12,166 nt of DNA from Chloroflexota bacterium (GCA_024232355.1 JAAEPW010001132.1:1-12166); one strand, 5' to 3'. Shown: positions 1 through 7,550, counted from the first letter of the stretch. Program-made: numbers and translations. The notes: generated from the letters alone by a model not told the origin.

Positions 1-599
1 GCTTTCAGATCGTGGGAAACGACGTAAGCAAAGTCTTCCAGTTCCTCGTTGCTGGCCGCGAGTTTTTTCTCTGCTCGCATCCGCTCGGCAATCTCGGCGT
101 GCAACTCTTTGTTTGCTTTGCCAAGTTCTACCGTCCGCTCGACGACCCGCATCTCTAACTCATCGTGAGCCTTTTGCAGTGCTTTTTCCGCCCGCACCCG
201 CCCGGTGACGTCGTGCCAGATACTGATGATGATACCGCTCTCCTCGTCGGCCACTTGTTCCAGGAGAGCGCAGTTGACGTTGAGGTGCTTTACCCCTTTC
301 CTCGTCGTTAGCTGGAACTCGGCGTCACGGCACACCCCTTCACGGCGAACACACTGCTCCAGCTCTGCCCAACGTTGCAGTCCATCGCCATCGAGTTGCT
401 CGAGCCAGACGAACAAACTGGTCTCGACAACATCTTGCCACCGCTGACCAAAAAAGGCGCAGAACGCTTCGTTGACCAGGACAATGTTCTGCGCCGTGTC
501 GGTGATCACGATGCCGTCAGCCGAGGCACGCAGCAAGGTCTCAAAAAACTTTATCGTTTGCCGCGTGGCTTCCAATTCACTTTTTCCTGAGCCGTTCAC
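1..599 (-). CDS. PAS-domain sensor histidine kinase, 5' part (runs off left edge)
   Basis: Translating the minus strand from GTG at 599 gives 199 codons open to the window edge. Residues about 15-130 form a PAS domain (motifs LLRASADGIVITD, VNEAFCAFFGQ, and the closing IIISIWHDVTGR typical of a PAC end). Residues about 130-185 are a charged heptad-like coiled coil (KALQKAHDELEMRVVERTVEL). Residues from about 181 begin a HisKA domain, SNEELEDFAYVVSHDLKA, with the likely phospho-acceptor His196; the ATPase part lies outside. There is no signal peptide or membrane segment, so a cytoplasmic sensor is likely. The start is uncertain. GTG 599 has AGGAA about 10 nt upstream; a TTG 10 codons later also has AGGA upstream; an in-frame TAA lies a few codons before the GTG. 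The gene points away from the IS whose end lies 82 bp upstream, so its native promoter region may have been altered. The family is clear; the ligand is unknown. Confidence 0.85.
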   Translation of the reverse strand, partial: MNGSGKSELEATRQTIKFFETLLRASADGIVITDTAQNIVLVNEAFCAFFGQRWQDVVETSLFVWLEQLDGDGLQRWAELEQCVRREGVCRDAEFQLTTRKGVKHLNVNCALLEQVADEESGIIISIWHDVTGRVRAEKALQKAHDELEMRVVERTVELGKANKELHAEIAERMRAEKKLAASNEELEDFAYVVSHDLK

Positions 600-681
600 T
601 CGTGAGAAATTCCTATGCACAAGAGTCGCACTTTACGTTTCATACCTGATATCTCACCACTCTGATCGCACTGAACTTGTA

Positions 682-710
682 GGTAGTGACCCATTACAAT
701 GCGGATAATT
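682..710. repeat. IS1-like terminal inverted repeat (downstream of transposase)
   Basis: This is the terminal repeat at the transposase 3' side. It shares GGTAGTG, CCCAT and ATGCGGATAATT with the reverse complement of 2336-2364; the block at positions 14-17 of the repeat differs. Confidence 0.85.
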
Positions 711-751
711 CTGCCACACCCCAGAGAACGGCCAAACAGCATCCAACATAG

Positions 752-802
752 AAAAACGGCGTCCCAGACCCAAAACTGGGTATGTGAAAGGCACAGACGC
801 CG
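752..802 (-). terminator. Probable intrinsic terminator after the transposase
   Basis: On the minus strand CGGCGTC (802-796) pairs with GACGCCG (763-757), a perfect 7-bp stem, followed directly by five T (756-752). The loop is long but can hold a second stem (CCCAG 763-767 with CTGGG 776-780, sharing one base with the outer stem). It lies about 60 bp past the transposase stop and inside the IS, as expected for an element that insulates its own transcript. Confidence 0.5.
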
Positions 803-862
803 CATTTCGCGCCGCGCCGATGCCCCCTCCTCTTCGTTTTCTCCCCGGTGACGCATTCCTTC

Positions 863-2272
863 CTAGGCTGCTGTTGCCTCCTGTCGCCACGGGGGGCACC
901 CGGAAGAGCAAAAACTCGCCATCGTCCATACGTGGTCGGTAAGACCAGCCGCCATGGCAGGTGTCCGGGGCATCCACTTTTTGGGCGATCCATTACCCTT
1001 GGTCGGTATTGGTTTCGGCAATGCTTCTCGGAGGGACAGGTGAGGTAAGCAAAAGTTGTAGTAGCCCATTACAAGTCGCAAACGCCAAAGTAGCCCTTCC
1101 TTCATCTTGGCCAGCCCTTCTTCTCGCCGCGCCAATCCGGGCACGTGCGCTCGCAGAGTGCGATTCAGGCGTTCGATGAAGGCAGTGTTGATTTTGTGTC
1201 CCACTTTCGCCAAGGCCGACGCGACCGCCTCTTTTGTCCCATACACCACCCACGTTGTCACCGCCACGATTTTCCGTCGTCTCCATTTTTTCTCCACTTG
1301 CGCATACTGCAGCCGCTCATCCGGCATCCAGCGCCGCAGCATTCGCCCACTCTTCCTCTCTACCCAGTAACCAAAATGAGTGAGCAATGCTTTCCCGTAT
1401 GACGCCAATTGATCGGTCAGAACATCGGTACGACTCCTGGCGCTAGCACGCTCACTACACCGTGCACCAGTAGCTGGGCCACACCTGCACTTGTATGCAG
1501 GTACAAGTGTCCCCAGACCCCGATCACCCACTTCGACGGCCAACCATAGCTTACTGAATGAGTCCATTGCCGTCCACACCCAGCAGACTTTCCGTTCACC
1601 GTCTTTTCTCACCCCGTTCAACAGTGCATACAATTCGTCCATTTGCACCTGCGTCAGTTGCAGGTTGTGAACCATATACCCGATTACCGCTTCACTGTGC
1701 TTTGCCGCTTCCACCAGCCATCTGAACACCGTGTCTTTGTCCACCTCAAAGATCCGGGCCACCTTCCGCGGACTCGTCCCCTCACACAACGCCGCTATCC
1801 CTCGCATTATGTCTTTTGCCTGTATACTACTTCCGTAGAATATCGTCCCTATCGTCTCCTGAAAGTACTTGCCACACGCGACACAGTACAGTTGCCGCCA
1901 CGGTCCCCTACTCGGATGTCCGTTCAAGATGATATTCCCTCTCCCCAACCATCCATAGTACAGGCATCCCTTTCTCGGACAAAAGTGCTTGCTTGTGTCT
2001 ATTTACGGTTTCCGCCCCCACACTCGTTTGATCTTTGGTGGCGGTTCTCGCTTTACTTCTTGCTCTTGCTTTTCTGCTTCCACCACACATTGCTCACACA
2101 CCGGTTTCCGCGTCAATCCTTCAAATGGCTTTTTGGCCTTTTTCTTCTTCGTCCCCTTTCCCTGTTTCGTTTGCTTTTTTGTCCTCTTCCCTCCCCACTT
2201 TACTCCCATTCGAATGTAAAAAAACAGATTTGCCACACTAACATTGTGATCAAACTGACTTGGATTACGCAT
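863..2272 (-). pseudogene. IS1-like DDE transposase, disrupted
   Basis: This is the transposase of the surrounding IS. The N-terminal part (2272 to 2003) is basic with a CEQC pair (GLTRKPVCEQC, then EVKREPPPKIKR). An in-frame TAA at 2005-2003 interrupts it. The same frame then continues as IDTSKHFCPRKGCLYYGWLGRGNI and WRQLYCVACGKYF, a zinc-binding Cys cluster, so the stop is a nonsense change, not a gene boundary. A helix-turn-helix (SPRKVARIFEVDKDTVFRWL) follows, then the probable DDE acids: D in QVQMDELYALL, D in VLTDQLASY, E in NTAFIERLNRTLR. The end (to 863) carries two compensating indels at about 920 and 891-896; between them the adjacent frame gives EFLLFRVPP. Translation from TTG 1948 alone gives 361 residues but would lack the first cysteines. 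A stronger Shine-Dalgarno serves an overlapping start at 2283 in another frame. It is unlikely to make active full-length transposase if the sequence is right. Confidence 0.8.
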
Positions 2273-2335
2273 TGTCTTGTCATTTTTCCCTCCCTCTGCT
2301 TTCGATTGACTTTACTTCATCTTCTCTCTCCTGTC

Positions 2336-2364
2336 AATTATCCGCATCTGGATGGGGCACTACC
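2336..2364. repeat. IS1-like terminal inverted repeat (upstream of transposase)
   Basis: This is the terminal repeat at the transposase 5' side, partner of 682-710. Its outer end, CACTACC at 2358-2364, marks the junction with the truncated coding remnant that follows. Confidence 0.85.
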
Positions 2365-2515
2365 ACAAGCTGAGCGGGAGGATTTCACCAGACTGACAAA
2401 TATCCTTGACAAGCTAATAGCTAAAGGCTATGATTATCATGTGCTTTACGACAGAATCCGAGCCGATGCGAAACGATTTGATGATGATGCCATTATCAAT
2501 TATTTGAGTGAATAG
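2365..2515 (+). pseudogene. 3' remnant of an unidentified gene, cut by the IS
   Basis: The open frame that enters from the IS continues to TAG 2513-2515 and reads QAEREDFTRLTNILDKLI, then AKGYDYHVLYDRIRADAK and RFDDDAIINYLSE. It is rich in charged and helical residues and looks like real protein rather than a shadow, but I do not recognise the family. The part upstream of 2365 belongs to the IS end, so the native 5' end is missing and there is no credible start of its own. It ends 57 bp before the hybrid kinase start, in the same direction, so the two may once have been an operon. Confidence 0.5.
2406..2434 (+). promoter_or_regulatory. Near-consensus sigma70-type promoter upstream of hybrid kinase
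   Basis: TTGACA (2406-2411), 17 bp, TATGAT (2429-2434) matches the housekeeping consensus in spacing and in 11 of 12 bases. It would start transcription near 2441, about 130 nt before the kinase ATG. It lies inside the truncated coding remnant, so it may be internal to an old operon or fortuitous. Confidence 0.5.
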
Positions 2516-2572
2516 GGACTGAACACCTTGCAAAGGTGGAATATTTCTGGGACACGCGCACAGGAGAACAGG

Positions 2573-5500
2573 ATGAAACTCTATACCGCATTTTCTCAAT
2601 GGCTGTGGAGAATAATTCTCATCATTGTGCTAATATTCATTCCTAATTCAGATATCTCTGCCCAGTCTCCTCAGGACGAGATAATACGATTCGAACGGGC
2701 TGCCATAAGCATCAGCACAGGTTTGTATGGCGGTTTTTTGCGGGATCGTGACGGGTTTTTGTGGATCGGCACAATGGGAGAAGGCGTCTATCGTTATGAC
2801 GGTCATGAACTCAAAAACTATCCCCAGGGGCCTGATACCCTGTCAGGGGCCATGGTGAGCGCCATTGTTCAAGATCAAGACGGAGTGCTGTGGTTTGCAA
2901 CCTGGAGTGAAGGTATAACGCAATACGACAAGAGTACGGGCATCTTTACCCATCACCAGCATCACCCGGATAATGCCAACAGTCTCAGCAGCAACAATCT
3001 TCCCGATACTACTCAGACACTCTTTGTAGATCGCGCCAACACCCTCTGGGTCGGCACGAAAAACGGGCTGAATAACTTTGATAAAACCACCGGAACCTGG
3101 ACCCACTACACCTACGATCCTGACGATGTCAACAGTGTGAGCGATAATACCATCACGGCGATTCTACAAGATCGTGATGGCCCGTTGTGGGTTGGAACGA
3201 AAGAGGGAGGATTGAACAGCTTTGACCAACACACTGGAACATGGACCCGCTATACCCGCAATCTTGCTGATGCCAACAGTTTGAACGATAACTGGGTGAA
3301 TACCCTCCTTCAAGATCACGACGGTATCCTGTGGATCGGGACAAAAGAGGGCGGACTAAACCGATTCGACAAAACTACAGAAACTTTTACGCACTATCTC
3401 CATGATCCAGAGAATCCCGCCAGCCTTGGTCATAACGACATCAGGGCTCTTTACCAAGATTCTTCTGGCAGACTGTGGATTTGCCATACAGCTTCGGATA
3501 ATGGCGGACTTGAGATGCTTGACACACAGACCGGAATATTTACCCGCTATACCCACGATCCGGAAAACCCCTCGAGTCTCAGTTCCAATAATGTACGAGG
3601 AGGTATTTATGAGGACCCTGAAACCGGGGTGCTCTGGGTTTTTCATGCTACCGGAGAAATTGATAAATATGATCCCCAAGCCATCAAGTTCACCTTGTGG
3701 CAGCATAATCCTGACAACCCAAATAGCCTGAGCCATAATTCCGTGCTGCCAATGCTTGAAGACAATCAAGGAATCATCTGGATTGGAACTGGCGTTGGTG
3801 GACTGAATAAATATGACCGGCAGACCGGAACCTTTACCCATTATCTCCATGACCCTGACGACCCCTACAGTCTCCCTCATACCTATGTGTCCGGATTGTA
3901 CGAGGATAGTTCCGGCGTCTTTTGGGTTGGCAGTATGGGAGGAACACTCAGCATCTTTGATCGCGACACCGGAAAATGCGTAAAGCATTATCGGCATGAC
4001 CCTGAAAATCCCAACAGCATCACGAAAAGTGATCGCCTGAAATATATCATTGACGATAGAGATGACCCCAATATTCTTTGGCTTGGAACGGTTGACGGCG
4101 GGCTTGACAGGTTTGATAAAAAACAAGAGATATTCACGCATTACGTCCACGATCCTGCTAATGCCAACAGTCTGAGTTATGACAAAATACCCATACTTTA
4201 TGATGATGGGAAAGGCACACTCTGGATTGCCACTTATGGCGGCGGACTTGACAGGTTCGAAAAACAGACCGGTACCTTTACCCACTATCAACATGACCCT
4301 GATGACCCGCAGAGTATCAGTTCCAATACGCTCTATGAAGTCTATCAAGATACATCAGGCACACTGTGGGTAACCGGAAAAGGCGGACTGAGCAAATTCG
4401 ACCGCCACACAGAAACCTTTGCACATTATACCAAAGCGCACGGATTCCCGTCCAATATCCTGACCAGTTTGCTCGAAGATGATGCGGGCAACCTGTGGTT
4501 GGGTACCATTGATGCCGGTCTCATCCAATTTGATCCTGACACTGAAACAGTAAAAGTGTACACACCGAGTGACGGTCTGCAAGGAGAAACGTTTTTTTGG
4601 ATCTCGCGTCTCAAAACCCGGGACGGCGAGCTGTGGTTTGGCGGGGCGAATGGCGCCAACAGCTTTTATCCGCAAGACATCACGGATAACGCCTACATCC
4701 CCCCGATCGTGCTGACAGCTTTTAAACAAGGTGGTGAAGATGTGGTATTGGGTATGGCGCCCGAAAAACTTGACGAAATCAAATTAGATTGGCAGCATAA
4801 CTTTTTCGAGTTCCAATTTGCGGCCCTGAACTATACCCTACCAGAGAAGAATCAATACGCCTACATGCTCGAAGGCCGGGACACCGATTGGTACTATGCC
4901 GGAACCAATCCTTCAGGCCGCTATACGGGTCTGCGCGGCGGAACCTACACGCTCAGGCTCAAAGGCTCCAACAATGACGGTGTTTGGAATGAACAAGGCA
5001 TTTCGCTCAGGATCATCGTGACTCCGCCCTTTTGGCAAACGTGGTGGTTTTATACTTTGGCTGCAGTGAGCGTACTTGGCGGGCTGTGGGCGATCTATCA
5101 GGTCAAGACCAACCAATTGAAGACTGAACGAGCAGCCGCATTGGCGCTGCAGGAAAGCGAGGAACGCTATCGTCTTGTGGCTGAAAACGTGACGGACGTG
5201 ATTTGGACTATGGACATGGGGCTAAAGTTTACCTATTTCAGCCCCTCCGTTGCACGTCTGCGAGGCTACAGCGTTCAAGAAGCCATAGCTCAGACAATAG
5301 AAGAATCTATGACGCCTGCTTCTCTAGAGGTTGCCATACAAGTCTTTGCGGAAGAACTAGACATGCACAACGAGGGGCAAAGAGACTCTACGAGGTCGAG
5401 AACGATAGAACTTGAACTCACCTGCAAAGATGGCTCGACTGTTTGGACTGAACTCAAAACGAATTTTGCATACGGCGACGCGGACCAACCTATTGGCGTG

Positions 5501-6166
5501 ATCGGGGTCACGCGCGATATTACCGAACGCAAGCGGGCGGAGGAAGATCGAAAACGATTGCTGGTGCATGTCCAGGAGCAGGCCCGGCGAATGCAGCAGA
5601 TTATGGACACGGTACCAGAGGGTGTGCTCTTGTTGGATGCCCGTAGGCAGGTGGTGTTGGCCAATCCGATAGCTCAGAAAGACCTGGCTGTTTTGGCAGA
5701 GGTCAAGGTAGGCGATACCCTCGCCCACCTGGGTGACCTTGCAGTGGAAGAACTGCTTTCATCAGGTCTCAAGGGATCGTGGCTTGACGTAGAGATGGAT
5801 GATCGGAGCTTTCAAATCATTGCTCAGTCGTTAAAAGTCAAAGGGCCTGCTGATGGGTGGGTGATTGTCATTCGTGATATGACGCGGATACGTGAGTTTG
5901 AACGACGCGCGCAACAACAGGACAAGTTGGCCGCCGTGGGCCAACTGGCTGCTGGTATAGCCCACGATTTCAACAACATTATGGCCACCATTGTCCTCTA
6001 CGCCCAGGTGACAGCACGGGAGAAAGGGGTGTCTGATATCGTCCGGGAGAGAATGACGACGATCAATCAACAAGCAATGCACGCCACCAACCTGATCCAA
6101 CAAATCCTTGCTTTAGCCGTCACGCGGTGCTCGAACGCTTGCCGCTCGACTTGTTGCCGCTCCTGA
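2573..6166 (+). CDS. Hybrid two-component sensor kinase, N-terminal part (double Reg_prop propeller, Y_Y_Y, PAS, HisKA)
   Basis: The start is ATG 2573, chosen because AGGAG ends 6 nt before it and it opens a signal peptide (WLWRIILIIVLIFIPNSDISA, cut near residue 31). Residues about 61-700 hold 14 Reg_prop blades of the type GxLWIGTxxGGLNRFD/TGTFTHYxHDP, enough for two 7-bladed periplasmic propellers. Residues about 740-818 are a Y_Y_Y domain (NYTLPEKNQYAYMLEG to GISLRIIVTPPFW). A single TM follows (about 820-844, WWFYTLAAVSVLGGLWAIY). Then come PAS 1 (about 860-990, ending GVIGVTRDITERKRAEE), a second PAS-like region (about 1003-1105) and HisKA with His1131 in GQLAAGIAHDFNNIM. From about 6112 the frame is wrong: the last residues, LAVTRCSNACRSTCCRS, are out-of-frame sequence and the kinase continues one base back. 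The ligand is unknown; such sensors often detect sugars or oligomers outside the cytoplasmic membrane. Confidence 0.93.
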   Translation: MKLYTAFSQWLWRIILIIVLIFIPNSDISAQSPQDEIIRFERAAISISTGLYGGFLRDRDGFLWIGTMGEGVYRYDGHELKNYPQGPDTLSGAMVSAIVQDQDGVLWFATWSEGITQYDKSTGIFTHHQHHPDNANSLSSNNLPDTTQTLFVDRANTLWVGTKNGLNNFDKTTGTWTHYTYDPDDVNSVSDNTITAILQDRDGPLWVGTKEGGLNSFDQHTGTWTRYTRNLADANSLNDNWVNTLLQDHDGILWIGTKEGGLNRFDKTTETFTHYLHDPENPASLGHNDIRALYQDSSGRLWICHTASDNGGLEMLDTQTGIFTRYTHDPENPSSLSSNNVRGGIYEDPETGVLWVFHATGEIDKYDPQAIKFTLWQHNPDNPNSLSHNSVLPMLEDNQGIIWIGTGVGGLNKYDRQTGTFTHYLHDPDDPYSLPHTYVSGLYEDSSGVFWVGSMGGTLSIFDRDTGKCVKHYRHDPENPNSITKSDRLKYIIDDRDDPNILWLGTVDGGLDRFDKKQEIFTHYVHDPANANSLSYDKIPILYDDGKGTLWIATYGGGLDRFEKQTGTFTHYQHDPDDPQSISSNTLYEVYQDTSGTLWVTGKGGLSKFDRHTETFAHYTKAHGFPSNILTSLLEDDAGNLWLGTIDAGLIQFDPDTETVKVYTPSDGLQGETFFWISRLKTRDGELWFGGANGANSFYPQDITDNAYIPPIVLTAFKQGGEDVVLGMAPEKLDEIKLDWQHNFFEFQFAALNYTLPEKNQYAYMLEGRDTDWYYAGTNPSGRYTGLRGGTYTLRLKGSNNDGVWNEQGISLRIIVTPPFWQTWWFYTLAAVSVLGGLWAIYQVKTNQLKTERAAALALQESEERYRLVAENVTDVIWTMDMGLKFTYFSPSVARLRGYSVQEAIAQTIEESMTPASLEVAIQVFAEELDMHNEGQRDSTRSRTIELELTCKDGSTVWTELKTNFAYGDADQPIGVIGVTRDITERKRAEEDRKRLLVHVQEQARRMQQIMDTVPEGVLLLDARRQVVLANPIAQKDLAVLAEVKVGDTLAHLGDLAVEELLSSGLKGSWLDVEMDDRSFQIIAQSLKVKGPADGWVIVIRDMTRIREFERRAQQQDKLAAVGQLAAGIAHDFNNIMATIVLYAQVTAREKGVSDIVRERMTTINQQAMHATNLIQQILALAVTRCSNACRSTCCRS

Positions 6167-7263
6167 AAGAGCACGTACAATTGCTGGAACGCACCTTGCC
6201 GGAGAGCATCAAGGTGAAGCTGGTCTATGAGGAGAGCGATCACGCTGCTCCGTTTGCGGTAATCGCTGACCTGACGAGCATGCAACAGATGGTAATGAAC
6301 CTGGCTATCAATGCACGAGACGCAATGCCAGAGGGGGGAGAGTTGAGCATCGCGTTGGAGCGCATAGCGGTCAAGCCGGAAGAGTTGTTGATCCTGTTGG
6401 AGACAGAGACCGACGAGATATCGGTTGGAGAATGGGTGCGTATAATGGTATCCGACACCGGAACGGGCATTTCGCCTGATAATCTCGCTCACATCTTTGA
6501 GCCTTTCTTTACCACCAAAGCGCCCGGAAAGGGCAGCGGATTGGGTCTGGCTCAGATACACGGTATCGTGGGGGCACACGGAGGACACATCGACGTAGAG
6601 ACCCAGCCCGGCGATGGAACAACGTTCACCATCTATTTGCCAGCCTTGCCATTAGATTCACAACTATCCTCATCTGCTTCAGGCCAGGAACCAGAAACAG
6701 TGTCCACAGGGGGAGGGGAAACCGTTCTGGTAGTAGAGGACAATGACGCTGTGCGCAAAGCCCTGATGTTCAGCCTGAAACAACTAAACTACCAGGTGAT
6801 GGAGGCATCAAACGGACAGAAAGCGCTAGAGATCCTAGAGCGACAGCAAGAGAGTGGTGATCAAGTATCTCTGGTATTGAGCGATGTCGTGATGCCAGAT
6901 ATGGGGGGCATCGCACTATTGGAAAATATGGAGCAGCGCGAGTTGACGGTGAACGTAGTGCTGTCGAGCGGTCATCCGCCACGGGATGAGTTAGATGACC
7001 TGCGAGCACGAGGATCCGATTCGTTGCTGGTGGGTTGGTTATCCAAACCTCCAAGGCTGGAACAATTAGCCCAAGTAGTAGCTCGAGGGCTGAAGAAAGG
7101 GCAAAAAATAGCACAGCCTAATCACCGCTATTCTGGGGGGTGTCAAGTGCCAGGCCGATGGAGCGTGGCGCGGGAACTCGGTGCGGGGAATCACGAGCTT
7201 CGTTCGCCTGTTCACAGATTGCCACAGGAACCCTCGACCCGCTCCCTCGCCGTCTTCCCCTGA
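6112..7263 (+). CDS. Hybrid sensor kinase, C-terminal part (HATPase and receiver), same gene after a frameshift
   Basis: This continues the preceding kinase in the -1 frame: FSRHAVLERLPLDLLPLLKEHV completes the second HisKA helix. It has no Shine-Dalgarno of its own, and a GTG at 6127 would start mid-helix, so it is not a separate gene. HATPase motifs are complete: N box MVMNLAINARDAMPEGG, G1 VSDTGTGIS, F box IFEPFFTTKAPGKG, G2 GSGLGLAQIHG. From about 6718 a receiver domain follows: acidic pair in VLVVEDND, phospho-acceptor Asp in VLSDVVMPDMGG (codon 6883), and the conserved Lys in WLSKPP (codon 7045). There is no DNA-binding output domain, so phosphate presumably passes to a separate partner. 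The last about 50 residues (from about 7110, QKIAQPNHRYSGG onward) look unlike protein and may be read-through of a lost stop. The mature reconstructed protein would be about 1,560 residues. Confidence 0.9.
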   Translation, partial: FSRHAVLERLPLDLLPLLKEHVQLLERTLPESIKVKLVYEESDHAAPFAVIADLTSMQQMVMNLAINARDAMPEGGELSIALERIAVKPEELLILLETETDEISVGEWVRIMVSDTGTGISPDNLAHIFEPFFTTKAPGKGSGLGLAQIHGIVGAHGGHIDVETQPGDGTTFTIYLPALPLDSQLSSSASGQEPETVSTGGGETVLVVEDNDAVRKALMFSLKQLNYQVMEASNGQKALEILERQQESGDQVSLVLSDVVMPDMGGIALLENMEQRELTVNVVLSSGHPPRDELDDLRARGSDSLLVGWLSKPPRLEQLAQVVARGLKKGQKIAQPNHRYSGGCQVPGRWSVARELGAGNHELRSPVHRLPQEPSTRSLAVFP

Positions 7264-7324
7264 TCTGTGCCCAGATAGCACATTGCCTTGTTCCCTTGGG
7301 CGGGGATGCTGTGTTTTTCGGGGG

Positions 7325-7335
7325 GGGGGCGAGCC
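7325..7335. repeat. 11-bp target duplication, left copy
   Basis: GGGGGCGAGCC here is repeated exactly at 7551-7561, on either side of the miniature element. The left copy sits at the end of a run of ten G (7320-7329). Confidence 0.7.
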
Positions 7336-7374
7336 CATACGCATCAAGCTAAGGCCCACTCACGCCGCTCATAA

Positions 7375-7395
7375 GGGGTTTGCAACCCCGTTTTT
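7375..7395 (+). terminator. Intrinsic terminator-like hairpin inside the miniature element
   Basis: GGGGTT (7375-7380), loop TGC, AACCCC (7384-7389), then G and five T (7391-7395). It is placed to end transcripts coming from the hybrid kinase, so the insertion may have supplied the kinase terminator. Confidence 0.55.
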
Positions 7396-7457
7396 GGTAA
7401 AATCACACTGAAACCACGATACCGAGTCCGCTTTTTGCAATGTTATGTCACCAAGAC

Positions 7458-7474
7458 GCGGGTGGCACACCCGC
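7458..7474. repeat. Perfect hairpin inside the miniature element
   Basis: GCGGGTG (7458-7464), loop GCA, CACCCGC (7468-7474): a 7-bp perfect stem without a following T run, so structural rather than a clear terminator. Confidence 0.5.
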
Positions 7475-7550
7475 TGAGAGCTATGGGTGTCGATTTTGAG
7501 TGTTTGAATGCCCATGTTTCTACACGGTAACGTTTAGTTTGATGCGTATG

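Larger units (their letters stand above)
682..2364 (-). mobile_element. IS1-like insertion sequence (complete ends, decayed transposase)
   Basis: The element is 1,683 bp. The ends are imperfect inverted repeats of 29 bp: 682-710 reads GGTAGTGACCCAT, four unmatched bases, then ATGCGGATAATT; the reverse complement of 2336-2364 reads GGTAGTGCCCCAT, four bases, then the same ATGCGGATAATT (24 of 29 match). The GGTAGTG start fits the GGTnnTG ends of the IS1 family. The transposase is on the minus strand and fills most of the inside. No 8-9 bp target duplication is visible: left flank ends AACTTGTA, right flank begins ACAAGCTG. This suggests that the flanks were rearranged or deleted after insertion. 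Confidence 0.85.
7336..7550. mobile_element. 215-bp miniature inverted-repeat element, IS231/IS4-like ends
   Basis: The ends are 17-bp inverted repeats: CATACGCATCAAGCTAA at 7336-7352, and TTAGTTTGATGCGTATG at 7534-7550, whose reverse complement differs at one base. They resemble the published ends of the IS231 group of IS4 (CATGCCCATCAACTTAAG, from memory), a group that makes 10-12 bp target duplications; an exact 11-bp duplication flanks this copy. No transposase is inside. The interior has two strong hairpins (7375-7389 and 7458-7474). The element separates the hybrid kinase from the ABC operon. Confidence 0.75.

Noticed and set aside
596..856. Minus-strand frame ending MKRKVRLLCIGISHE just at the kinase start
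   Set aside because: The final 15 residues overlap the kinase GTG, but the upstream part crosses the IS end and terminator. There is no properly spaced ribosome binding site and no homology signal.
1643..2364. Long plus-strand open frame through the IS
   Set aside because: It is antisense to the transposase and has low-complexity Phe/Leu/Ser/Pro composition. Only its last part after 2365 looks like protein.
3356..4348. 330-codon minus-strand open frame
   Set aside because: It is the shadow of the tandem propeller blades on the plus strand. Its internal repeats mirror the blade period and it has no family motifs.
6105..6120. Programmed -1 frameshift in the hybrid kinase
   Set aside because: The bases T GCT TTA do not form a classical slippery heptamer and no clear downstream stimulatory hairpin is seen. 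A lost T is simpler.
7129..7330. Possible group II intron or IS fragment
   Set aside because: The segment is GC-rich and unlike its surroundings, but I found neither a domain V-like hairpin nor terminal repeats or a reverse transcriptase motif.
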